From Streptomyces catenulae (lineage in GTDB: Bacteria; Actinomycetota; Actinomycetes; Streptomycetales; Streptomycetaceae), in NCBI RefSeq assembly GCF_000718015.1, contig NZ_JODY01000002.1, forward strand, positions 124,001 to 188,000: a stretch of DNA of 64,000 nt. Reading direction: 5' to 3'. Below the pieces are notes generated by a model. That model was not told the origin of the DNA and made no database searches. It worked only from the letters and a program-made list of their open reading frames with translations. Positions 53,890 to 62,920 of the stretch are shown in pieces. The first letter of the stretch is position 1, and each line of letters begins with the position of its first letter. The translations under genes and the position numbers were made by a program.

Positions 53890-55382
53890 CGCCGTGCCTC
53901 CACATCCTCCCGCCCCGCGGGCTCACCCTCGACCGGTGCCACCCTATGCGCCGCGGCGACCGGCACCGCCCCCGGGGAGCCGGGTGTCGTCCGCGCGGAC
54001 CCGCCGCGGACCAGCAGATATCCGAGGAGGGCGGTGACCACCCAGACACCGCAACCGGCGATCCCGGCCACCCGGTAGCCGTGCTCGGCGGGCAGTCCGC
54101 CGGTCCCGGGGTGGGCGGCGAGGACCGCCGCGGTGAAGGCGCTGCCGGAGGAGTAACCGATGTACTTCACCACCTGGTTGAAGCTGAGCGCGCTGCTGGT
54201 CTCGTGCGCCGGGACCGCGCCCACGATCAGCGCGGGCATCACGGACACGGTCACCCCGGCGCCCAGCCCGATGATCCCCATCGCGACGAACGCCTCCCAC
54301 AGCCCGCCCCGCACCCAGGTGAACAGCGCCGTGCCGCCCAGGCAGACCAGACAGCCAAGCGGCAGCATCCGGCCCGGCGACACGGAGCGGGACGCCAGCC
54401 GCACCAGCCGCCCGGAGACCATGCTGGCCACCGAGAACGGGGTGAGGATCAGCCCGGCGATCACCACCGAGGCGCCGAAGCCGTACCCCGCCGAGCGCGG
54501 CGTCTGCACGTACTGCGGCACCATCGACAGCATCACGTACATACCGACGCCGGAGAGGACCGCGGTGAGGTCGGCGGCGAGCACCGGCCGGTCGCGGACC
54601 AGACGGACGTCGACGAGCGGATGCGGGGTGCGCAGTTCGTGCACCACCCACCAGGCGAGCAGCGCCACGGACACCCCGGCCAGCGCGATCAGCTTCGGCG
54701 AGGTCCAGCCCCAGCGGCCGCCCGCGGTGGTGGTGAGCAGCAGCCCGGCCATGCCCACGGCGAGCAGCAGCGCCCCGGTGAGGTCCAGCGGATGCTTGGG
54801 CCGGGCCGGTGAGGGCGGCAGGATCACGGCGAGCGCCACCAGCGCCAGCGCGGAGGCGAGGGTGGCGAACCAGAATCCGGCGTGCAGACCCAGGTACCGG
54901 GCGAGGACGCCGGTGAGCGGATAGCCGAGGCCGACGCCCGCGGCGGCGGTCAGCGAGAGGGTCGCCACGGTGTGCCGGGCCTTCTCGGGCGGCAGCGCGT
55001 CACGGGCGGTGGCCATGGTCAGCGGGGTGAGGGCGATGCCGACGCCCTGGAGCGCCCGGCCCACGAGCAGTCCGGAGAAGCCGGTCGGCAGCGCCGCCAG
55101 CAGGCTGCCGACGAGCGCCAGCGTCAGCCCGCCGAGGATCACCCGGCGCCGGTGCGGCCCGTCCCCCAGGCGTCCCATCAGCGGGGTGACGACCGCGCCG
55201 ACCAGCATCGTCACCGTCAGGGACCACTGGGCCACCTCCAGAGAGACATGGTCGACCCGGGCGATGGTCGGGATCAGCGGTGCGCCCAGGCTGCTGATGA
55301 TCGCCACCAGCATTCCGACCGACACCAGCACGGGCACCAGGGCCCGTTCCTTCCACGGGGACCTCGTTCGGGCGGCTTCCAC
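53886..55382 (-). CDS. MFS multidrug transporter (EmrB/QacA-like, 14 TM)
   Basis: 498 residues with 14 or so hydrophobic segments. Motif A-like MGRLGDGPHRRRVILGGL (about 69-86) and motif C-like GRALQGVGIALTPLTMA (about 107-123) indicate the DHA2 drug:proton antiporter family. It is the first gene of a transporter-tetR operon, with the 20-bp palindrome 42 bases before its start. Substrate unknown; siderophore export cannot be excluded as no other exporter lies in or near the siderophore operon. Confidence 0.88.
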   Translation of the reverse strand: MEAARTRSPWKERALVPVLVSVGMLVAIISSLGAPLIPTIARVDHVSLEVAQWSLTVTMLVGAVVTPLMGRLGDGPHRRRVILGGLTLALVGSLLAALPTGFSGLLVGRALQGVGIALTPLTMATARDALPPEKARHTVATLSLTAAAGVGLGYPLTGVLARYLGLHAGFWFATLASALALVALAVILPPSPARPKHPLDLTGALLLAVGMAGLLLTTTAGGRWGWTSPKLIALAGVSVALLAWWVVHELRTPHPLVDVRLVRDRPVLAADLTAVLSGVGMYVMLSMVPQYVQTPRSAGYGFGASVVIAGLILTPFSVASMVSGRLVRLASRSVSPGRMLPLGCLVCLGGTALFTWVRGGLWEAFVAMGIIGLGAGVTVSVMPALIVGAVPAHETSSALSFNQVVKYIGYSSGSAFTAAVLAAHPGTGGLPAEHGYRVAGIAGCGVWVVTALLGYLLVRGGSARTTPGSPGAVPVAAAHRVAPVEGEPAGREDVEARR

Positions 55383-55424
55383 GCCGGCTCCTCCTGTTCG
55401 GTGGCGCCGCCATGTCAGCGGCTG

Positions 55425-55444
55425 ATGTCATCGTACGATGACAT
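55425..55444. promoter_or_regulatory. 20-bp perfect palindrome, probable TetR operator
   Basis: ATGTCATCGTACGATGACAT is an exact palindrome 43 bases upstream of the MFS-tetR operon start, in a short intergenic stretch. Size and place fit an operator for the TetR protein encoded in the operon. Confidence 0.75.
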
Positions 55445-55506
55445 GTACGAATTCCGGGCGCCGCGGCCCCCCGGAGTGACCCAGGACACGTGGGCGGGAA
55501 CGCGGA

Positions 55507-55548
55507 AAGGGCGGCGGCGCACGGTGGGAACCGTGCGCCGCCGCCCTT
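55507..55548 (-). terminator. terminator of the YceI gene
   Basis: An 18-bp perfect stem (AAGGGCGGCGGCGCACGG at 55507-55524 with its complement at 55531-55548) with a 6-base loop, just past the YceI stop and followed by TT on the minus strand. Confidence 0.8.
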
Positions 55549-55563
55549 GGGGGCGACCGGCCG

Positions 55564-56436
55564 CTACTCGGGCCGGATCGCCTGGATGTCCAGCTCCACG
55601 CGGATCGTCGCGCCGATCGCGGCGATGCCCTTGGCCAGCATCTTGCGCCAGTCCAGGGTGAAGTCCTCGCGGTGCAGCTCGGTGACGGCCTGGCAGGCGG
55701 TGCGGGTCTCGCCCGCGATGCCGGTGCCGATCCCGAGGTAGCGGGTGTCGAGCTGCACGGTGCGGCTGACGCCGTGCAGCTGGAGCACGCCCTGCACCGT
55801 CCAGCGGCTGCCGCCCTTGTGCACGAACCACTCCCCGGCGAACTGCAGATACGGGAACCGCGTCACGTCCAGGAACTCCGCCGACCGCAGATGCTCGTCC
55901 CGCATCCGGACGCCGGTGTCGATGCTCGCCGCCTCGATGGCCACCTCGACCCGCGAGTCCTCCATCCGTTCGCCGATCCACAGCCCGCCCTCGAAGCGGT
56001 TGAACCGGCCGTGGATCTCGGCGAGCCCGATGTGCCGGGCGGTGAAGCGGATGGCGCTGTGGTCGGGGTCGATCCGCCACTGTCCGGCGGCGGGCAGCGG
56101 CAGCGCCGGGGCGGGCTCCAGGGCGATCGGGCGCGGCGCGGTCCGCTCGCCCGCCACCACCTCGACCTCGCTCCGCTCCGGCCGGAACCCGTCGGAGGTC
56201 ACCACGAGCCGGTACGTACCGGGCCGCAGCGTCACCGTCAGCCGCCCGTTGGGGTCGGTCCGCCCCCGCGTCACCTCCTGACCGCCGAGGTTGCGGACCG
56301 AGACCGCGACCCCCGCCATCGGCAGTCCGACGGGATCGTCCACCCGCAGATCCAGCGCGCCCGCCCCGCCGGGAAGCGGCGAGGGAGGGCTGTACGGCAT
56401 TCGGTCGCGCAGACGGTTCAGGAAGGCGAGAGGCAT
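55564..56436 (-). CDS. YceI-like protein with N-terminal carboxypeptidase-regulatory/Cna-B-type domain
   Basis: 290 residues. Residues about 28-110 form a Cna-B/carboxypeptidase-regulatory beta-sandwich (DLRVDDPVGLPMAGVAVSVRNLGGQEVTRGRTDPNGRLTVTLRPGTYRLVV). Residues about 118-290 form a YceI lipocalin-like barrel (WRIDPDHSAIRFTARHIGLAEIHGRFNRFEGGLWIGERMEDSRVEVAIEAASIDTGVRMRDEHLRSAEFLDVTRFPYLQF) that usually binds isoprenoid-type lipids. No signal peptide is evident, unlike most YceI proteins, so location is unsure. ATG 56436 has no strong SD; 56400 is an alternative. Confidence 0.85.
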   Translation of the reverse strand: MPLAFLNRLRDRMPYSPPSPLPGGAGALDLRVDDPVGLPMAGVAVSVRNLGGQEVTRGRTDPNGRLTVTLRPGTYRLVVTSDGFRPERSEVEVVAGERTAPRPIALEPAPALPLPAAGQWRIDPDHSAIRFTARHIGLAEIHGRFNRFEGGLWIGERMEDSRVEVAIEAASIDTGVRMRDEHLRSAEFLDVTRFPYLQFAGEWFVHKGGSRWTVQGVLQLHGVSRTVQLDTRYLGIGTGIAGETRTACQAVTELHREDFTLDWRKMLAKGIAAIGATIRVELDIQAIRPE

Positions 56437-56844
56437 GGCAGGACGGGGCCCATCGGTTGTGCGGTACGGCGGGAGGGAGCGGAGCGCGGAGGGGAGCGCG
56501 CAAATGGTGCGGTTTCCCCCCTCTTCCCCTTCCATCCTTTCATTGCCGCCACGGCGAAATGATCCCGAGCTGTCATGAGCCGCCCAAAGGTGACCTTTCT
56601 CGCACCTCGCCACCGACGGGAGCCGATCACCCCGTTCCACCGTCGCGGACGCCCGCCACTCCCCCGTCCACCCCCTGCCACACCGCGGACGGTTCCGCAA
56701 CCCCCGTACGGATCCGGGCACTACACGATCGTGCACCGCGGTGGCCGCCCGTGGTCCGCGCAACGGACAGGCTGGAGAGGACCGCTGGAACCGATCCCGC
56801 GGGTCGTTCCGGTCTCCCCCGCTCACGGAAGGCGGTTCGCCTCA
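56437..56844. other. divergent intergenic region with a short palindrome
   Basis: 408 bases between YceI and CYP102-type genes; no credible small gene. AAAGGTGACCTTT (56586-56598) is a perfect odd palindrome suitable as an operator for one of the two divergent promoters. The segment 56515-56575 (TTTCATTGCC, GCGAAATGATC) is the least GC-rich and a possible promoter zone. Confidence 0.45.
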
Positions 56845-59800
56845 ATGTCCGCGACTGTGCTCCCACCGCACCCCGACGACCTCGGCGGCATCCCCGTCGT
56901 CGACGTCTCCCACACCCCGGCCCGCACCCCGCTGCTGCGGACCATGGCCCTGGCCCGGCAGCACGGTCCGGCCTTCATCCAGCGGCAGCACGGCCGGGAC
57001 ACGCTGTTCGTCAGCAGCCTGGAGCTGGTCACCGAGCTGTCCGACGAGCGACGCTTCGGCAAGGCGATCGGACCGGCGCTGGAGAACGTCCGGGAGTTCA
57101 CCCACGACGGACTCTTCACCGCGTACCACGACGAGCCCAACTGGGCCAAGGCGCACGACATCCTGATGCCCGCCTTCGCGCTCGGCTCGATGCGCACCTA
57201 CCACCCGGTGATGCTGCGGGTCGCCCGTCGGCTGATCGCCTCCTGGGACCGCCGGTGCGCGGACGGCATCCCCGTCGACGTGCCCGACGACATGACCCGG
57301 ATGACCCTGGACACCATCGGACTGGCCGGATTCGGCTTCGACTTCGGCTCCTTCGACCGGGACGAGCCGCACCCCTTCGTCGGGGCGCTGGTGCGCTGTC
57401 TGCACTGGGCGATGACGAAGCTCAGCCGCGACCCGGAGCTGGACCACACGGAGACCGACGCGGCGTTCCGCGCCGACGCCGCCTATCTGGCGTCGGTGGT
57501 GGACGAGGTGATCGCGGCCCGCACCGCACCGGACGCCCCGGCGCCCGACGGCGAGGACCTGCTGGGCCTGATGCTCGGCGCCACCCACCCCTCGGACGGC
57601 ACCACCCTCGATCTGGCCAACATCCGCGACCAGGTCATCACCTTCCTCATCGCCGGACACGAAACCACCTCCGGCACCCTCTCCTTCGCCCTCCACAACC
57701 TGCTCAAGCACCCGTCCGCGCTGCGGCGGGTGCAGCGTGAGGTGGACGAGCTGTGGGGCGACGAGCCGGACCCGGAGCCGACGTTCGAGGACATCGGACG
57801 GCTGCACCACACCCGGCAGGCGCTCAACGAGACGCTGCGGCTCTTCCCGCCCGCCCCCGGCTTCTCCCGCCGGGCGCTCGTCGACACCGAGCTGGGCGGC
57901 GTACCGCTGCGGGCCGGGCAGTGGGCGACGGTGCTGACACCGATGCTCCACCGGGACCCGGCCTGGGGCGACAACCCCGAGCTGTTCGACCCCTCGCGCT
58001 TCTCCCCCGAGGCGGAGGCGGCCCGCTCCCCGCACGCCTTCAAGCCGTTCGGCACCGGCGAACGGGCCTGCATCGGGCGGCAGTTCGCGCTGCACGAGGC
58101 GACCATGATGCTGGCCATGCTGGTCCACCGCTACCGGCTGCTCGACCACGCCGACTACACGATGGACCTCAAGCAGGCACTCACCATCAAGCCGGACGGC
58201 TTCACCCTCGGCCTCGCCCCGCGCACCCCGGCCGACCGGGCCGCCCACCGCGCCGCACGGCCCGCCGCGCACGGGACGGAGACCCCGACCGACGCCACCC
58301 TGCCCACCCGGGTGCGGCAGGACACCGGGGTCCTGCTGCTGCACGGCTCCAACTACGGGACCTGCCGCGACCTCGCCGCCCGGCTGGCCGACACCGCCGC
58401 GGAGACCGGCTGCGCCACGGCCCTCGCCCCGCTCGACGCGCACACCGGCGCCCTCCCCACCGACCGGCCCGTCGTCATCGCCGCCGCCTCGTACAACGGC
58501 CGCCCCACCGACGACGCCGCCGCGTTCGTCCACTGGCTGGAGACCGCCGGGCCCGGCGCCGCCGAGGGGGTCACCTACGCGGTCCTCGGCGTCGGCGACC
58601 GCAACTGGTCCGCCACCTACCAGCGCGTCCCCACCCTCATCGACGACCGGCTGGCCGCCCTCGGCGGCACCCGGCTGCTGCCGCGCGCGGCGGCGGACGC
58701 CTCGGGCGACCTGAACGGCGCGGTCACCGCGTTCACCGGCGCCCTGCGCACCGCGCTGCTCACCGGCTACGGCGACCCCGCGAGCGTCGGCGCCGCCGCC
58801 GCACCGGAGGGCCCCGCCTACACCGTCACCGAACTCACCGGCGGGCCGCTGGACGCGCTCGCCGCCCGGCACGGCATGACCGCGATGACGGTCACCGAGA
58901 CCGGCAGCCTCACCCACCCCGACCACCCGCGCGCCAAGCGGTACGTCCGCCTCGCCCTGCCCGACGGGCAGACGTACCGCACCGCGGACCATCTGACGGT
59001 GCTCCCGGCCAACGCCCCGGAGCTGGTGGAGCGGGCCGTCCGGATCCTGCGGGTGGACCCGGAAGCCGTCCTGGGGATCACCGCCCACCGGCCGCGCCGC
59101 GACGGCCTCGCGCTCGACCGGCCGGTCACCGCGCGCCATCTCCTCACCCGCCACGTCGAGTTGCAGGACCGGCCGACCGCCGGACAGCTGACGCTCCTCG
59201 CCTCGCTCAACCCCTGCCCGCCCGAGCGGACGGCCCTCGCGGCGCTGGCCACGGACGAGGCGGCGCGCGCCGCCGACCCGCGCGGGCTGCTGGACGTCAT
59301 CGAGGACCATCCGGCGCTGGCCGCGGAGCTGACCTGGCCGGTGCTGCTGGAGCTGCTGGAGCCGATCCGGCCGCGCCACTACTCCGTCTCGTCCTCGCCG
59401 ACCGCCGACCCGCACCACGTCGACCTGATGGTCTCGCTGCTCCAGGCGCCCGCCCGCTCGGGCCGCGGCACCTACCGCGGCACCGGCTCGGGGTATCTGC
59501 ACACCGTGCGCCCCGGCGACACCGTGTACGCGCGGATCCAGCCGTGCCGGGAGGTCTTCCGGATCCGGCACGACGCACGGACCCCGCTGATCATGGTCGC
59601 GGCCGGTACCGGTCTGGCCCCGTTCCGCGGCGCCGTCGCCGACCGGCTCGCCCTCGCCACGGACGGCGCCGAACTCGCCCCCGCGCTCTGCTACTTCGGC
59701 TGCGACGCCCCCGACGCCGACTATCTGCACTCCCGGGAGCTGCGCGCCGCCGAACTGGCCGGGGCGGTCCAGATGCGCCCGGCCTTCAGCGCCGCCCCCG

Positions 59801-60048
59801 TCGACGGCCGACGCTTCGTCCAGCACCGCATCGCCGCCGAGTCCACCGAGGTCTGGAAGCTGCTCGACGCCGGGGCGCGGGTCTACGTCTGCGGCGACGG
59901 CGCCCGGATGGCCCCGGGCGTCCGCGACGCCTTCCGCGCCCTCCACCTCGCCCACCACCCCGGCGCGGCCGACGCCGACGCCGCCGCCTGGCTCGACACA
60001 CTGATCGCCGACGGCCGGTACGTCGAAGACGTCTACGCCGCCGCCTGA
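56845..60048 (+). CDS. self-sufficient cytochrome P450/NADPH-P450 reductase (CYP102 type)
   Basis: 1067 residues, the size of P450 BM3. Heme domain about 1-460: oxygen motif FLIAGHETTSG (about 265-275), ExxR in NETLR, heme loop PFGTGERACIGRQFALHEATMML with Cys near 409. FMN domain about 485-640 (LLLHGSNYGTCRDLAARLADTA). FAD/NADPH domain about 660-1067 with RHYSVSSSP, GTGSGYLHTV and MVAAGTGLAPFRG. CYP102 enzymes hydroxylate fatty acids below the terminus. The ATG at 56845 begins MSATVLPPHPDDLGGIP, like family members. An alcohol dehydrogenase follows 38 bases later. Confidence 0.95.
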   Translation: MSATVLPPHPDDLGGIPVVDVSHTPARTPLLRTMALARQHGPAFIQRQHGRDTLFVSSLELVTELSDERRFGKAIGPALENVREFTHDGLFTAYHDEPNWAKAHDILMPAFALGSMRTYHPVMLRVARRLIASWDRRCADGIPVDVPDDMTRMTLDTIGLAGFGFDFGSFDRDEPHPFVGALVRCLHWAMTKLSRDPELDHTETDAAFRADAAYLASVVDEVIAARTAPDAPAPDGEDLLGLMLGATHPSDGTTLDLANIRDQVITFLIAGHETTSGTLSFALHNLLKHPSALRRVQREVDELWGDEPDPEPTFEDIGRLHHTRQALNETLRLFPPAPGFSRRALVDTELGGVPLRAGQWATVLTPMLHRDPAWGDNPELFDPSRFSPEAEAARSPHAFKPFGTGERACIGRQFALHEATMMLAMLVHRYRLLDHADYTMDLKQALTIKPDGFTLGLAPRTPADRAAHRAARPAAHGTETPTDATLPTRVRQDTGVLLLHGSNYGTCRDLAARLADTAAETGCATALAPLDAHTGALPTDRPVVIAAASYNGRPTDDAAAFVHWLETAGPGAAEGVTYAVLGVGDRNWSATYQRVPTLIDDRLAALGGTRLLPRAAADASGDLNGAVTAFTGALRTALLTGYGDPASVGAAAAPEGPAYTVTELTGGPLDALAARHGMTAMTVTETGSLTHPDHPRAKRYVRLALPDGQTYRTADHLTVLPANAPELVERAVRILRVDPEAVLGITAHRPRRDGLALDRPVTARHLLTRHVELQDRPTAGQLTLLASLNPCPPERTALAALATDEAARAADPRGLLDVIEDHPALAAELTWPVLLELLEPIRPRHYSVSSSPTADPHHVDLMVSLLQAPARSGRGTYRGTGSGYLHTVRPGDTVYARIQPCREVFRIRHDARTPLIMVAAGTGLAPFRGAVADRLALATDGAELAPALCYFGCDAPDADYLHSRELRAAELAGAVQMRPAFSAAPVDGRRFVQHRIAAESTEVWKLLDAGARVYVCGDGARMAPGVRDAFRALHLAHHPGAADADAAAWLDTLIADGRYVEDVYAAA

Positions 60049-60086
60049 GCCGCCCCTCCCCGCCTCGGAACCCGGAGGTTCCTCCC

Positions 60087-61133
60087 ATGACCACCATGCT
60101 CGCCGGACGGCTGCACCTCGCCGACACCACCTTCCGCGTCGAAGAGGTACCGGTGCCCGAACCCGGGCCCGGTGAGGTCCTGATCGAGGTCAGGGCCGCC
60201 GGGGTGTGTCTGTCCGACGTCCATCTCATCGACGGCAGCCTGAAGCCGTTCGTCCCGGTCGACGCGATCACCCTCGGCCACGAGGTCGCCGGGGTGATCC
60301 ACACCCTGGGCCCCGGTCTCCTCGGCGACTGGACCCCGGGGACGCGGGTGGCGCTCCAGGCGGGCCAGAGCTGCGGCCGGTGCGCGAACTGCGCCATGCG
60401 CCGCACCCCGTGCCTGAGCCCGCACACCCGCGGTGTCGACTACGACGGCGGCTGGGCGGAGTACGCCCTCGCCCGTGAGGACACCCTCTGCCCGATCCCC
60501 GACCACCTCCCCTTCGACCAGGCGGCGATCATCCCCGACGCCGTCTCCACCCCGTACGCCGCGGTCGTGGAGACCGGCGGGGTCCGCCCGGCGCACGCCG
60601 TGGGGGTCTGGGGCGCGGGCGGTCTGGGCGCCCACGGCATCCGCCTCGCCCGGCTGGCCGGGGCGGCGCCGGTGATCGCCGTCGACCCGCTGCCCGGCGC
60701 CCGCGACCGCGCCCTCACCTTCGGCGCCGACCTCGCCCTGGACCCGGCCGACCCCGGCTTCGCCGCGGCCGTACGGCACGCCACCGGCGGACGCGGGCTG
60801 GACTGCGCGTTCGACTTCGCCGGGGTCCCGGCCGTCCGCGAACAGGCGGCGACCGTCCTGCGCCGCGGCGGGATCATGGTCCTGGCCGGGCTCACCCCGC
60901 ACCCGCTCACCGTCACCGACGGCACCCGCTTCAGCTGGAACCGGAACGAGATCCGCGGCCACTACGGGTCCTCGCCGGTCCATGTCGAACAGCTCATCCG
61001 GCTGGCCTCGACCGGCCGCCTGGATCTGGGCCCGTCGATCACCGGCCACCTCCCGCTGGCCGACGCCGCGGAGGCGGTGCGCCGCCTGGAGAACAAGGAG
61101 GGCGACCCGATCCGGCTGATCCTGGTGCCGTAG
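60087..61133 (+). CDS. zinc-binding alcohol dehydrogenase following the CYP102 gene
   Basis: 348 residues, medium-chain dehydrogenase family. Catalytic-zinc motifs GVCLSDVHLIDG and LGHEVAGVIHTLG; structural-zinc loop CGRCANCAMRRTPC; cofactor fold GVWGAGGLGAHGI. The Asp at the end of VIAVDPLPGAR suggests NAD. The ATG follows CGGAGG. It is 38 bases after the P450/reductase and probably co-transcribed, so oxidation of the hydroxylated product to a ketone is a natural inference. Confidence 0.87.
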   Translation: MTTMLAGRLHLADTTFRVEEVPVPEPGPGEVLIEVRAAGVCLSDVHLIDGSLKPFVPVDAITLGHEVAGVIHTLGPGLLGDWTPGTRVALQAGQSCGRCANCAMRRTPCLSPHTRGVDYDGGWAEYALAREDTLCPIPDHLPFDQAAIIPDAVSTPYAAVVETGGVRPAHAVGVWGAGGLGAHGIRLARLAGAAPVIAVDPLPGARDRALTFGADLALDPADPGFAAAVRHATGGRGLDCAFDFAGVPAVREQAATVLRRGGIMVLAGLTPHPLTVTDGTRFSWNRNEIRGHYGSSPVHVEQLIRLASTGRLDLGPSITGHLPLADAAEAVRRLENKEGDPIRLILVP

Positions 61134-61158
61134 CGGACCCGGGCCGGACGCCGGTCCC

Positions 61159-61644
61159 TCAGGCTTCGTCGGCCGCGGCTGCCTCCCGCGCGGCCGACGA
61201 GGCACGTCGGCGCCGGTACACCACGGCCCCGCACACCGCGGCGAGCAGGACGGCGACCACCGCGACGCCGAGCGCCGTCCGCTCGGCGAAGAGCCGGGTC
61301 ACCACTTCCAGCACACCGACCCCGACCGTCGCGTAGAGCAGCGCCCAGCACGCCCCGCCCACGAAGAGCGCGGGCAGATAGCGCGGCAGCGGCATCCGCA
61401 TCGTCCCGGCGAGGAAATTGGCGGCGGTCTGGAACCCGACGGTCAGGAACGAGACGGCCACCACCGGCGCCCCCCACCGCTGGATCGCCCGCTCCGCCCG
61501 TACGAACCTGGCCGACGACAGCCGCTCCGCGAACCGGCTACGCCGCGCCCCGGCGGCGGCCAGCCACCCGACCGCAAAGGTCCCACCGGCCCGCAGCAGA
61601 ACGATGACGTACAGACCGGCGGCCGCAAACACCACCTTCTCCAC
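61159..61644 (-). CDS. short DedA-like (VTT domain) membrane protein
   Basis: 161 residues, with about four hydrophobic segments. The VTT/DedA motifs are RAGGTFAVGWLAAAGARRSRFAERLSSARFVRAERAIQRWGAPVVAVSFLTVGFQTAANFLAGTMRMPLPRYLPALFVGGACWALLY, where F-x-R...G is replaced by F-L-T...G. It is shorter than typical DedA proteins (about 200 residues), mainly at the N-terminus. DedA proteins move phospholipids or lipid carriers across the membrane. Transcribed alone. Confidence 0.78.
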   Translation of the reverse strand: MEKVVFAAAGLYVIVLLRAGGTFAVGWLAAAGARRSRFAERLSSARFVRAERAIQRWGAPVVAVSFLTVGFQTAANFLAGTMRMPLPRYLPALFVGGACWALLYATVGVGVLEVVTRLFAERTALGVAVVAVLLAAVCGAVVYRRRRASSAAREAAAADEA

Positions 61645-61867
61645 GCCACACCGCCCTCACCGCCGGCCCGCCCCTACCGGGACACCGCCGACTCCCGACC
61701 CGGCGCGGCTCAGCGCCCCGCCCAGGTTTCCGATACGACCCTGACCAGGGCCGTCCGCCACAGCCAGGGTAAGCGAACGGCCGCACCGGACAGGCCGCCC
61801 GTCGGCCATCCCCGAAGCGCGCGACCGTCCGGCCGGAAACCGGCGGCCCGCCTGCCCGGCGGTGCGG

Positions 61868-62167
61868 TCAGCCCTCCCGCCAGGGCCCCGAGGGCGCGCC
61901 GTCCGGTTCGATGCCGTCGGGCCGGCGGAGGGCCCACAGCGGCTCGAAGCCGCGCAGCCGCCACACCGCCGGTCCGCGGTCCGCGGCCTCCCGCGCCGCG
62001 GACTCGGCGCTGTAGTGATCGCCGTCCCGCAACCGCAGCCGGGCGATAGGGGCCCTGATCGCCTCCCAGCAGGCCCGGGTCCTGCCGGTGGACGCCTCCC
62101 CCACCAGGACACACAGCTGGCTGCGGCCTCCCGCGGCGGCGGAAACCACCTCGGCGAGATTCGGCAT
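61868..62167 (-). CDS. small hypothetical protein with a P-loop-like fragment, possibly truncated
   Basis: 99 residues starting ATG 62167 with GAGGGAG five bases before it. Its N-terminal half contains LCVLVGEASTGRTRACWEAI, which resembles the Walker A region of Streptomyces AAA/NB-ARC-type ATPases (usually GE-STGKTRAC), with Arg in place of the Lys. The rest (RDGDHYSAESAAREAADRGPAVWRLRGFEPLWALRRPDG) has no ATPase features. It may be a remnant of a larger ATPase fused to other sequence, or a small real gene of unknown function. No helper domains remain. Confidence 0.5.
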   Translation of the reverse strand: MPNLAEVVSAAAGGRSQLCVLVGEASTGRTRACWEAIRAPIARLRLRDGDHYSAESAAREAADRGPAVWRLRGFEPLWALRRPDGIEPDGAPSGPWREG

Positions 62168-62593
62168 CGTGCTCCCTCGGCACATAGGCCGGAAGCGCGT
62201 CCGCCGTTCCCTCCGTACCGAGGGAACGGCGGACTTCGAGAGCGGTCGGACAGCAGGAACTGATACGACGGCGGAGGATTTCCGGCGGTATCGAGGACCC
62301 GGCATGCGTGCCACCGCGGCCGAACGTCAGGTCTCCGTGGATCGCCCCGTCCGGATCACGACCTCGGCACCACCACCGACCGTGTTGCCGACCGCCTCCG
62401 CCCCACCATGGGCGCTCTTGTCCGTCGGTGCCTTCGCCGTGGCCGTCCAGCATGTGAATGACCACATCCGGAAGGCTTCAGCAAATTTTGAGAGTGACGT
62501 GAGGGTTGCTTGACCCTGTCTTGAAAAGACCCTTCCCCGGCCTCCCTATGGTGACAGCGGACCGAGTACGACCCGAGTTGGGGGGCTCACACC
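62168..62593. other. intergenic region before the WXG100-like genes
   Basis: 426 bases. A 46-codon minus-strand frame (62467-62327; begins MWSFTCWTATAKAPTDKSAH) has good third-position GC but no clear SD or homology. The sequence from 62470 to 62560 (CAAATTTTGAGAGTGACG, TTGCTTGACCCTGTC) is the least GC-rich and probably has the promoter for the next gene. Confidence 0.35.
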
Positions 62594-62920
62594 ATGGGCG
62601 GGGAATTCCGCACCGATCCGGACACGCTGTTCCATTACGCGACCCATACCGAGCAGCAGAAGGACGAAGTTCCCCGCATCGGGCGGGCGTTGGAGCATGT
62701 GGAGATTCCGTCGGGGGCCTTCGGCAAGCTGCCGGAATCCGATGAGCTGCACTCCTCGTACAACGAACACGCCACCGCGGCGCAGCAGAACATCCACGAT
62801 CTCGCCGAGCTGTTGCAGGGTGTGGCCGAGGGGCTGCGGGCGACGGCGGGCGGGTACGTCCAGACCGAGTACGCGCAGCAGCAGACGTTCGGCGGTCACG
62901 GCGGGGGTGCGGCCGGATGA
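62594..62920 (+). CDS. EspC/WXG100-like type VII secretion-associated protein
   Basis: 108 residues, all-helical, ending in a flexible Gly-rich tail. FRTDPDTLFHYATHTEQQKDEVPRIGRALEHVEIPSGAFGKLPESDELHSSYNEHATAAQQNIHDLAELLQGVAEGLRATAGGYVQTEYA matches EspC-type ESX-secreted proteins, which form helical hairpins. It overlaps the next, WXG-containing gene by four bases, as usual for pairs that heterodimerise. Confidence 0.75.
   Translation: MGGEFRTDPDTLFHYATHTEQQKDEVPRIGRALEHVEIPSGAFGKLPESDELHSSYNEHATAAQQNIHDLAELLQGVAEGLRATAGGYVQTEYAQQQTFGGHGGGAAG

Noticed and set aside
56842..59958. Long minus-strand open frame opposite the CYP102-type gene
   Set aside because: Same high-GC artefact; no fold or motif, and the plus-strand protein is unmistakable.
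62327..62467. 46-codon minus-strand frame with good third-position GC
   Set aside because: No SD, no recognisable homology, and too short for codon bias to be convincing; mentioned only as part of the intergenic region.
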